From DASQPA01 sp963756455 (GTDB taxonomy: Bacteria; Acidobacteriota; Thermoanaerobaculia; Multivoradales; UBA5704): a stretch of 64,000 nucleotides of DNA. A model generated the notes under the pieces. The model made no database searches. It worked only from the letters and a program-made list of their open reading frames with translations, and had not been told where the DNA came from. The DNA is taken from positions 1,364,001 through 1,428,000 of the forward strand of contig CAVWNC010000001.1 of the NCBI GenBank assembly GCA_963756455.1, in the 5' to 3' direction. Numbering within the stretch: position 1 is the stretch's first letter; each line of letters begins with the position of its first letter. The position numbers and the translations under genes are program-made. Of this stretch, positions 57,436 through 64,000 are shown piece after piece.

Positions 57436-57665
57436 CAGGTCATCTCCCTCTGCTTCATCATGGATGAAGACTACGGTGAGCTCAACGCATTGTAAACCTC
57501 TCCCGGTCGTCTACTCCCGTTCGAGAGGGATGACATATCGTTTCAGCCCTCCCGGGTGCCTCGGTCGCTCGGAGCGAGACCCGACACGGCACGGATGTTG
57601 CTGCTGAAATTCCGTCCGCGGCCGTAGCCACCGGACCGGCCGAACAAGGGAACTCGAGGGGAGAT

Positions 57666-58529
57666 TTGCCCGATCCCAGCCTGCGCTTCGTCGTCGCCCT
57701 CCAGGCGGAAGCGAGACCTCTCGCCGAGCGTTTCGGTCTCGCTCCGCTATCGGGGGTCCATGCCTTTCCTGTCTACCGCGGCGAGCGGGGATGGGCGATC
57801 GTGACGGGTCCCGGCAAGGTGGCGGCCGCGGCGGGGACGGCCTACCTGCACCTCCTCTCGGGGGGCGAGCCCGGCCAGGCCTGGCTTCACGTCGGCATCG
57901 GCGGTCACTTCAAGCGTCCGGTGGGCGACGCCTCGATCGCCCACAAGATCCAGGACGCGGCGAGCGGCAACTCCTGGTACCCGCCCCTGGTCGTCGACCT
58001 GCCCTGCCGGACGGCGTCGGTCCTGACCGTCGAACGGGTGGAGGAGGAGTACGCCTCCCCCTGGGTGCACGACGGCGAGTCGGCCGGTTTCTACCCGACC
58101 GCCTGCCGGTTCGCCACCTCCGAGCTGGTCCAGTGTTTCAAGGTCATCTCCGACAATCCCGAGGCGACGCTCGAACGCTCGCCGTCCGCGAGCTTCGTTG
58201 AGGGGCTGATCCGGGAGAACCTCGACCCGATCGAGAGTTTCGGCGATACCCTCCTGGGCCTCGCCCGGGAGGCGGCGGCGCTCGCCGCCGATCCCCCGGG
58301 CTACCGGGAGATCCTCGCCCGGCAGCCTCTTCCCCCGGAGGAGCAGCCCCGCCTCCGTCGCCTGCTTCAGCGCCTGGCCGTGCTCGCCGGACCGGAAGCC
58401 GCCCTGGACATCGCCGCCCCTGGCGCCAAGCGGGGTGAGGATCTCTTCCTGACGCTCGAAGGCCGGTTGGCGACGATCCCCATCGAGATCGTCCGTCCGG
58501 CAGAGACCGCAACCGATGCTCTACGTTGA
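57666..58529 (+). CDS. Phosphorylase-superfamily protein (nucleosidase-like)
   Basis: 287 residues. The first 180 residues follow the nucleoside phosphorylase / MTA-SAH nucleosidase fold: LRFVVALQAEARPLAERFGL, WAIVTGPGKVAAAAGTAYLH, WLHVGIGGHFKRPVGDASIA, VHDGESAGFYPTACRF (with the purine/ribose-binding ES..F pattern). The C-terminal 100 residues are helical and unassigned. TTG 57666 is the start; GAGGGGAG just upstream is a possible ribosome site. The gene overlaps the next, a radical SAM gene, by 14 bases, so the pair likely works together on a nucleoside-derived substrate. Confidence 0.75.
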   Translation: MPDPSLRFVVALQAEARPLAERFGLAPLSGVHAFPVYRGERGWAIVTGPGKVAAAAGTAYLHLLSGGEPGQAWLHVGIGGHFKRPVGDASIAHKIQDAASGNSWYPPLVVDLPCRTASVLTVERVEEEYASPWVHDGESAGFYPTACRFATSELVQCFKVISDNPEATLERSPSASFVEGLIRENLDPIESFGDTLLGLAREAAALAADPPGYREILARQPLPPEEQPRLRRLLQRLAVLAGPEAALDIAAPGAKRGEDLFLTLEGRLATIPIEIVRPAETATDALR

Positions 58530-59520
58530 AGAAGAGATCCAGAACCATCCGCGGACGCTCTCGATCCGCGGCCGCTTCCCGGACGACGAGGTGATCCCCT
58601 GCGCCCGCTACGGCGAGGTGTTCAACCGCCGGGCGCAGAGCTTCCGCCTGCAGAAGCGCCGGCCGTCGCTCATCCTGGCGAAGAAGCATCGCAACTTCGT
58701 CCTCGACACGCCGCCCGGCTTCGGCATCCCGGGGACGAAGGGTCTCTACTTCTCCCACATGCACAACTGCATCTACGACTGCCGGTACTGCTTTCTCCAG
58801 GGGATGTACCGGTCGGCCAACTACGTCGTCTTCGTCAATTTCGAGGACTTCCAGTGGGAGATCGAGGCGAAGATCCGCGCCCACGCCGCGAATCCGGAAA
58901 CCGCGCCGCTCTACTTCAGCTCCGGCTACGACTGCGACAGCCTGGCCTTGGAGCCGGTGACCCGCTTCGCCGCGACTTTCGTACCCTTTTTCGCCCGCTT
59001 TCCCGACGTGACCCTGGAGCTCCGCACCAAATCGACCCAGATCAAGTCGCTCCTCGACCTGGACGCGGTGCAGAACGTCGTCGCCGCCTGGAGCTTCACC
59101 CCCGAGGAGGTGGCCGAGGCCACCGAGCACCTCACCCCCTCGGTCGACCGCCGGCTCCGCGCCATGAGCCGCCTCGCCGAGCGCGGCTGGCGGCTGGGTC
59201 TGCGCTTCGATCCCCTGCTCTATGATCGGAGCTACCGTCTACGGTACAGAAACCTTTTCGCGCAGGTCTTCGCCACCGTCCCCACGGAGAGCCTGCACTC
59301 GGTGAGCCTCGGTCCCTTCCGGCTCTCGGAAGGCGCGTTTAAGACCGTCGTCCGCCTCTATCCCGAGGAACCGCTCTTCGCCGCTCCCCTGGTGGAGGAG
59401 AGCGGCGGGGTGACCTATCCGAAAGAGATCGAAAGTGAGATGATCGAGACGGTCACCGCCGATCTCCTCAACCACATTCCGCGCGAGATCTTCATCCCTT
59501 CGCTTTCGACTCCCCCTTGA
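58516..59520 (+). CDS. Spore-photoproduct-lyase-like (SPL family) radical SAM protein
   Basis: 334 residues. The cluster motif FSHMHNCIYDCRYCFLQGMY near residue 85 has CxxxCxxC (Cys-I-Y-D-Cys-R-Y-Cys), followed by YFSSGYDCDSLALEPVTRFA and LELRTKSTQIKSLLDLD as in SplB-type enzymes. True SplB repairs UV thymine dimers in spores; this non-spore context and the fused-operon phosphorylase suggest another role, such as nucleoside-linked chemistry. ATG 58516. The 3' end overlaps the convergent S9 peptidase gene by 29 bases. Confidence 0.82.
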   Translation: MLYVEEEIQNHPRTLSIRGRFPDDEVIPCARYGEVFNRRAQSFRLQKRRPSLILAKKHRNFVLDTPPGFGIPGTKGLYFSHMHNCIYDCRYCFLQGMYRSANYVVFVNFEDFQWEIEAKIRAHAANPETAPLYFSSGYDCDSLALEPVTRFAATFVPFFARFPDVTLELRTKSTQIKSLLDLDAVQNVVAAWSFTPEEVAEATEHLTPSVDRRLRAMSRLAERGWRLGLRFDPLLYDRSYRLRYRNLFAQVFATVPTESLHSVSLGPFRLSEGAFKTVVRLYPEEPLFAAPLVEESGGVTYPKEIESEMIETVTADLLNHIPREIFIPSLSTPP

Positions 59521-61630
59521 GGTAGCGATCGAGGAAATCAAGGATCGCCTGGTAACCGCGGGCCTGGTTCGCCTTCTTCGAAATACCGTGCCCCTCGTCG
59601 GGGAAGACGAGGTATTCGACCGGCGTGCCGCGGCGCTTGGCGGCGGCGACGATCTCGTCCGATTCGACCTTCAACACCCGGGGATCGTTGGCGCCCTGGA
59701 GGACCAGGAGAGGCCGCTCGATCTGGTCGGCATGGAAGAGCGGAGAGATCCGCTTCAGATAGTCGGCGTCGGCCACCGGATCGCCCATCTCCTTGTAGAG
59801 CGCCTTGCGGAACGACTCCCACCAGGAGGGGATGCTGGTCAAGGTGCGCGGCCAGTTGGCGACCCCGTAGAGGTCGACCCCGACCGTGAATTCCTTCGGC
59901 CGGAAGGCGAGCGCCGCCAAGACCATGTAGCCGCCGTAGCTGCCGCCCAGAATCCCGATCTTCGCCGGATCGACGTAACCCAGAGCGGCGAGCATCTTCT
60001 TGCTCGCCACACAGTCGTCCAGGTCCGCGTCGCCGTGCTTTCTGTCGTCCAGCCCGAAGAACGTCTTGCCATAGCCCGACGAGCCCCGGTTGTTGATCGA
60101 ATAGACCACGTAGCCGTGATTGACCAGATATTGGGTGAGCGCGCTGTAATTGAGCCGCGACTGGTCACCCGGACCGCCGTGGACGGAGACGACCGCGGGC
60201 AGCTTGTGCTCCGGTCCGGCCCCGTGGGGGGTATAGAGGATGCCGGGAATCTCGATCCCGTCGTAGGACTTGAAGCGCACGACCTTGCCTTCGACGAGGG
60301 CTTCCGGATCGATCGCCGGATCGAGCGAGCGGGTCAGCTGGCGGAACTGGTGGCTTGCGAGATCGTCGACGTAGAGGTTGCGCGGCGAACGGCTGGTGTC
60401 GGCGTAAAAGGACATCTTTCGGCCGTCTCTCGAGAACTGGATCGAGTTGACGTCGGCCTGCGGCAGGGCGGGGAGGGTGACAGGCTTCATGCCCTGGGTC
60501 TCGAACAGCCGGACCTCGGTCCGAGCATCGTTGTTGATGCCGGCGACGAAGTAACGGCCGTCGTGCGAGAAATAGGCGTAGCTCACGTCCCAGTCGGGGC
60601 GGAGAACCTCCTCGACCTTGCTGGTCGCGAGGTCGTAGCGCACCAGGTAGGAGAATTCGGAGCCCTTGTTGGTCGTGTAGTAGAGCGCCTTGCCGTCGGG
60701 GCTGAAAGCCTGCGGGGAGCTCGCGACGTCCCCCTCGTGCGCGGTGATGTTCGTCGTCTTCCCGCTCTTCGCGTCATAGAGGTAGATGTCGCTGTCGGCG
60801 GTCGAGCCGCCGCTCTTGTGGAGCGCCAGGGTGCCGCGGTCCGGCGAGATGGCCCCGAAGTCGAGCCCCGCCTCGTCCTTGTAGATCAGCTTCCGGGCAT
60901 AGCCCTCGGTCTGGTACTCGTAGACGTCGAAGTAGCGCGGGTCGCGCTCGTTGGTGCCGACGAAAAAGGAGCGGTCGTCGAGCGCCCAACCGAGGAAGCT
61001 CGCCTTGAGCTTGGCGCCCGGCGTCAGGTCGACGACGGCGTTGCCCGGCGTCTGGACGTAGAGGTGGTCGAGCTCGTTGCCACCATGGTTTGACAGGTAG
61101 AGGAAGCGCTCGTCGGCGGGGAAATAGCCCTCGGCGAGGATGTTGTCGGTCGTCGAGTGGGTGAGCGCCACCGGCTCGCCGCCCGCGACCGGCACGGCGT
61201 AGGCGTTGAAGATGCCCGTCCGGTTGCTGCCGACGAGGATCTTCGAGGCGTCGGGCGAGAAGGAGTTGCCGACGAAATTGACCGTGCCGAGGAACTGCTC
61301 GATGGTGTATCGAGGCCCGCCCGGAGCCGCGGCGGTCGTCGCGGGCGGCGGTGGAGTGGCCGGAGCGGGCGGAGTCGGCGGGGTCGAGGCTGGCGGTGGG
61401 GCCGAGAGAGCGGCCGGAGCGGGCACGGGAACCGGCTTCGGTGCCTCCGGCGCCTTTGGCGGTGGCGTCGGTGCCGGGGCAACCGGGGCCTGGGGCGCAG
61501 AGGCCGGTGATGGCGTGACCTTGGCGCTCTGGATCGGCGCGGACCGGCAGCCGTCCAACCCGGCGATACCAGCGATACCGGCGACCGTCAGCAGCAACGT
61601 CCACCTCACGGCGCGAAACGGGATCTTCAT
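59492..61630 (-). CDS. S9 family prolyl oligopeptidase-type lipoprotein
   Basis: 712 residues. Signal peptide with lipobox LDGC (Cys28), then a long Pro/Ala-rich linker (about 35-100). Propeller region with repeated SPDG motifs (FSPDASKILVGSNRTG, AISPDRGTLALHKSGG). Hydrolase: VVSVHGGPGDQSRLNYSALT, GILGGSYGGYMVLAALAF (Ser), LVLQGANDPRVLKVESDEI (Asp), FPDEGHGISKKANQARGY (His). ATG 61630 has AAGGAGA 6 bases ahead. It probably trims peptides in the envelope alongside the enzyme at 51805. Confidence 0.92.
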   Translation of the reverse strand: MKIPFRAVRWTLLLTVAGIAGIAGLDGCRSAPIQSAKVTPSPASAPQAPVAPAPTPPPKAPEAPKPVPVPAPAALSAPPPASTPPTPPAPATPPPPATTAAAPGGPRYTIEQFLGTVNFVGNSFSPDASKILVGSNRTGIFNAYAVPVAGGEPVALTHSTTDNILAEGYFPADERFLYLSNHGGNELDHLYVQTPGNAVVDLTPGAKLKASFLGWALDDRSFFVGTNERDPRYFDVYEYQTEGYARKLIYKDEAGLDFGAISPDRGTLALHKSGGSTADSDIYLYDAKSGKTTNITAHEGDVASSPQAFSPDGKALYYTTNKGSEFSYLVRYDLATSKVEEVLRPDWDVSYAYFSHDGRYFVAGINNDARTEVRLFETQGMKPVTLPALPQADVNSIQFSRDGRKMSFYADTSRSPRNLYVDDLASHQFRQLTRSLDPAIDPEALVEGKVVRFKSYDGIEIPGILYTPHGAGPEHKLPAVVSVHGGPGDQSRLNYSALTQYLVNHGYVVYSINNRGSSGYGKTFFGLDDRKHGDADLDDCVASKKMLAALGYVDPAKIGILGGSYGGYMVLAALAFRPKEFTVGVDLYGVANWPRTLTSIPSWWESFRKALYKEMGDPVADADYLKRISPLFHADQIERPLLVLQGANDPRVLKVESDEIVAAAKRRGTPVEYLVFPDEGHGISKKANQARGYQAILDFLDRYLKGESKAKG

Positions 61631-61685
61631 CGGCGATCTCCTTGTATCCTGTGTACGTTGCGAGCTCGTAAGGCCTTACTCTAAC

Positions 61686-62900
61686 CTATGGGGCATATCC
61701 CGTCAGCTCGACATAGCCGCTGCCCGCGACCGTTCCGGTGACCGCCACCGCCCCCTCCCAGTAGCGGAACGAGGTGTCGAGCTCCTGATCGGCGAGAAGA
61801 GGGTGGATCTCCAGGTCCAGCCCGGAGGCGGGAATCCGCAGATGGAAGCGGGCGGGATAGCGGGCGCCGCTCCGCGGGCTCGTCCAGCTTCCCGCGGGTT
61901 CCAGTACGACATCCGAGAGCGCGAGCGGTCGGCTCGACCCGTCCGCCGCGATGAGCGTACCCGAGGAGGCGGGGCCAACGCTCCCGTCTTTCCTCCGCAG
62001 GCGGTAGAGCATGACCTCGCGACCGTCCGTGAGCTGCAGTGCGAACCAGTCCCAGCCCACTTCGTCGGAGGCGAGCGAGCTCGTGCTCCACTCGCGGTCC
62101 ATCCAGGCGAGCCCGGAGACGGCGAAGGTGCCACCTCCAACCCCATCGACATCGCCAATGCGGATCGTCCCCGTCGCCGGCATGCGGGGGAGCGAATAGT
62201 AGTAGGACGCCTGGCCCGGCTCGGAGCCCTTCCGCGACAGGCCATGGTCGCCCTCGAGGACCGGCGGCTTCCCCGCCTGGAGCGTGAGGTCGATCGCCGC
62301 GCCGTCGCCCGCCGCGGCCCGGAGGCGCATCGGCACGGCGCGACCCCGATCCGGCGGGCCCACGCTCGACCAATCGCCAAGCCAGACTCTGAAGGGTGAG
62401 GCTTCGGCCCCGGCGAGCCCCACGGCGCCGCGCTCCAGCCGCTCGTAGGAACGAAAGCGGCTGCCTTGGACGTCGGTCAGGGCGAAGTGGGCGAGGTAGA
62501 CCTCGTTCGCCGCCCACCGCGAAACGCGTGCCGGTGGGTGTGGGGCCAGCGAGTTGCGGAAGAACGTGAGCTGGAAGCCGAAGCGCCGCCCCGCCACGGT
62601 TGCCAGGTTACCGTTGTAGTACCACCATTCGGTCCTGAAATCGGGATGCGGGCCGTGGTCGGCCGGAAAGTGGAAGACCCGGGGCGCGACCGCCCGCACG
62701 AAGCCCGCAGCCGGGGCGCCCCGCAGGCTCTCGGCGACCGAGAGGCGGGCCTTGAGCTCCCGCGGTCGCTCCGGCCGGCAGGCGGCGAGCGGCAGAAAAA
62801 ACGAGAGCGCCAAGAATAGGAGGGCTAGAGGTCGTACACCCGCGTGGCGCCCGCTCTCCCAGGGGGCGGGAGGGTTATAGTGTGCAAGTTGCTCATTCAT
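61686..62900 (-). CDS. AttH/CrtC-like lipocalin-fold lipoprotein
   Basis: 404 residues. A long N-region, then LALLFLALSFFLPLAAC with lipobox LAAC. The mature protein begins HFPADHGPHPDFRTEWWYYN GNLA-like, the signature of the 'predicted secreted hydrolase' (COG5621/AttH, CrtC-like two-lipocalin) family, with LAWMDREWSTSSLASDEVGW and DWFALQLTDGREVMLYRLR later. In other bacteria these genes follow ABC transporters of the LolCDE-like type; none is here. ATG 62900 is the only start before the signal segment. Confidence 0.82.
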   Translation of the reverse strand: MNEQLAHYNPPAPWESGRHAGVRPLALLFLALSFFLPLAACRPERPRELKARLSVAESLRGAPAAGFVRAVAPRVFHFPADHGPHPDFRTEWWYYNGNLATVAGRRFGFQLTFFRNSLAPHPPARVSRWAANEVYLAHFALTDVQGSRFRSYERLERGAVGLAGAEASPFRVWLGDWSSVGPPDRGRAVPMRLRAAAGDGAAIDLTLQAGKPPVLEGDHGLSRKGSEPGQASYYYSLPRMPATGTIRIGDVDGVGGGTFAVSGLAWMDREWSTSSLASDEVGWDWFALQLTDGREVMLYRLRRKDGSVGPASSGTLIAADGSSRPLALSDVVLEPAGSWTSPRSGARYPARFHLRIPASGLDLEIHPLLADQELDTSFRYWEGAVAVTGTVAGSGYVELTGYAP

Positions 62901-62966
62901 AGTCTCTTATGGCTAACATTGCCTGGCGAGCCTCTGGGCCTTGCGGGATCGCTCAAGGGGCGCTCT

Positions 62967-63839
62967 CTACCGATCGATCCGGCCCCCCCCGTCCGGCGCC
63001 GCGACCGCCGCAGTCGCCGCCGCGGGGTCGTGATCGAATCGCTCGAGGAGGGCATAGAGCCAGCGCTCGATGCCGAACGCCATACAGCCCGAAAAGGCAC
63101 TCTGCCCGTCCGGCGTCTTGATGCTGCATTTTTCGCCGAAGAAATTGCGATGAAAGTTGACCGAGGCGATGGCCACCGAGCCCCCATAGAGGAACTCCTC
63201 TTTCTGCGGAAAGAGCTGCTGCATCCGGGCGCGCGGGCTCTGCGGCTGGTAGAAGGGGTCGCTCCCCATCTCGACCTTGAGCTCCAGGCCGAGCTGGCCG
63301 GCGAAGCGGAGCAGCCGCTCCTTGGAGGCGACCAGGTGGGCCTGCACTTCGTCATGGGTGCCGATGCAGACGATCTCCCGCATCGTGAAGCCCCACAGTC
63401 GGCGGAGGTCGTCGTAGTGCTGTTCGTTTCGGAAGCAGTGGGCGACCGTCGTGACGTGAAGGGGGCCGGTGAGCTCGGTTCCCTCGAAATGCAGGTAGAT
63501 GTTGTAACAGGCCGCCGAGGGGAGGGCGTAGACCGCCGTCCCGAGATCGCCGTTCGGAACCGTCGCGAGCACCCCGCGCTCGGCGACGTCGTGCAGGCAC
63601 TCGGGGCGCAGGCCCGCCACGAGAAGAGGCAGCTGCGGGAAGTTGCGGAAGTAGTCGAAGCGGTCGAGATCCTCGATCCGCATCAAGGGTGGAAAGAGCA
63701 TCGGCCGCGCGCCGCACTCGGCGGCCCAGCCGAGGAACTTCGCTTCCAGGGCCGTGCGCAGCCCGACGAGCTCCGCTCCCAGGGTGGCGAGCCCGGCGCG
63801 GGTAGAGAAGGTCGGGTCAGTGGATCCTGGTGTCGGCAT
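62967..63839 (-). CDS. Amino acid:[carrier protein] ligase, class II aaRS-like
   Basis: 290 residues. The catalytic core of a class II (seryl-tRNA-synthetase-like) enzyme without a tRNA-binding domain: MLFPPLMRIEDLDRFDYFRN, VAHCFRNEQHYDDLRRLWGF and TMREIVCIGTHDEVQAHLV (zinc Cys and Glu, motif 2), EKCSIKTPDGQSAFSGCMAF and GIERWLYALLERF (motif 3). This matches aaRS homologues known to load Gly or Ala onto the phosphopantetheine of a carrier protein. The carrier gene directly upstream overlaps it by 23 bases, supporting the call. Confidence 0.85.
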   Translation of the reverse strand: MPTPGSTDPTFSTRAGLATLGAELVGLRTALEAKFLGWAAECGARPMLFPPLMRIEDLDRFDYFRNFPQLPLLVAGLRPECLHDVAERGVLATVPNGDLGTAVYALPSAACYNIYLHFEGTELTGPLHVTTVAHCFRNEQHYDDLRRLWGFTMREIVCIGTHDEVQAHLVASKERLLRFAGQLGLELKVEMGSDPFYQPQSPRARMQQLFPQKEEFLYGGSVAIASVNFHRNFFGEKCSIKTPDGQSAFSGCMAFGIERWLYALLERFDHDPAAATAAVAAPDGGGRIDR

Positions 63840-64000
63840 CGAGGATATCTCTCTCTATGGTCCGCAGGGTGCGGAAGGATTGCATGACGGCGCTCCCGTT
63901 CTGGAGCTCTCGGCCGATCAGCTCTTCGACGAAGTAGAGGAATTCGAGGAAGAGCAGGGAGTCGACGACCCGGTTTTCGATCAGGTCGAAATCGAGGTCG
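63817..64000 (-). CDS. Acyl/aminoacyl carrier protein, C-terminal part
   Basis: Sixty codons to the TGA at 63817-63819 are visible; the 5' end lies beyond the right edge. DLDFDLIENRVVDSLLFLEF contains the phosphopantetheine attachment site (VVDSLLFLEF, Ser in DSL), followed by LYFVEELIGRELQNGS, the third helix of an ACP fold. The last 20 residues are an extra tail. It is the likely substrate of the adjacent amino acid:[carrier protein] ligase, which overlaps it. Confidence 0.82.
   Translation of the reverse strand, partial: DLDFDLIENRVVDSLLFLEFLYFVEELIGRELQNGSAVMQSFRTLRTIERDILDADTRIH

Noticed and set aside
58516..59520. True spore photoproduct lyase
   Set aside because: No sporulation genes are present and the non-sporulating, high-GC context makes a SplB function unlikely; kept as SPL-family only.

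Overview
This is a 64 kb piece of a very GC-rich bacterial chromosome (most genes visibly near 70% GC, with heavy use of GTG and TTG starts). The mix of genes fits a Gram-negative, non-enteric organism, most plausibly an Acidobacteriota of the Thermoanaerobaculia/Holophagae type. The evidence is a MutL with an endonuclease motif, pyruvate phosphate dikinase with glgCA, many lipoproteins and secreted S8/S9 peptidases, RiPP-like pieces, and secreted proteins ending in a 'CLGDGGRFKAEV' domain. The phylum assignment is inference from gene content; no rRNA or tRNA gene was seen.

Layout. 1-6.2 kb: housekeeping (valS 3' end, birA, coaX, ppdK) and a methyltransferase. 6.2-12 kb: a DUF433/DUF5615 toxin-antitoxin pair, a BON-domain protein, a YncE-like propeller protein, a regulator divergent from a DUF899-DUF2182 pair, and an internally deleted flavin monooxygenase. 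12-24 kb: an accessory island containing a 22-copy array of 21-bp dyads, a large lower-GC NACHT-type NTPase with a C-terminal PD-(D/E)XK nuclease motif, a lone lanthipeptide-like precursor, a RAYT transposase with decayed fragments and REP-like repeats, VapBC, a duplicated nucleotidyltransferase toxin module, and decayed antitoxin copies. 24-33.6 kb: mutL, rnc, asnS, a DMT exporter, a TrkA_C-containing permease and glgCA. 33.6-39.9 kb: an ECF sigma / anti-sigma / subtilase-lipoprotein operon facing away from two cupredoxin-type secreted proteins, then a family of copied C-terminal domains and an EEP-fold hydrolase. 40-46 kb: a PLD-type cardiolipin synthase, a divergent SecY paralogue, a DCC thiol oxidoreductase behind a perfect palindrome, and two zinc dehydrogenases. 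45.5-54 kb: PilZ protein, hotdog thioesterase plus ThDP enzyme, two membrane glycosyltransferases and an S9 peptidase in one co-directional run. 54-59.5 kb: a radical-SAM/SPASM-derived protein that has lost its iron-sulfur cysteine triad, preceded by a possible small peptide gene; a methyltransferase, DinB protein, MazEF, and a phosphorylase/SPL-family radical SAM pair. 59.5-64 kb: S9 lipoprotein peptidase, AttH-like lipoprotein, and an amino acid:[carrier protein] ligase with its carrier protein, cut by the window edge.

Most interesting: the NACHT-nuclease defence candidate beside the helically phased dyad array; the radical-SAM pseudoenzyme with its candidate peptide; the lone lanthipeptide-type precursor; the SecY paralogue fused to a DUF2007-like tail; and the anti-sigma factor that seems to carry a protease-propeptide-like domain next to its own subtilase. 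Several genes also show a -10 box only 6-10 bases from the start codon, suggesting leaderless transcripts.
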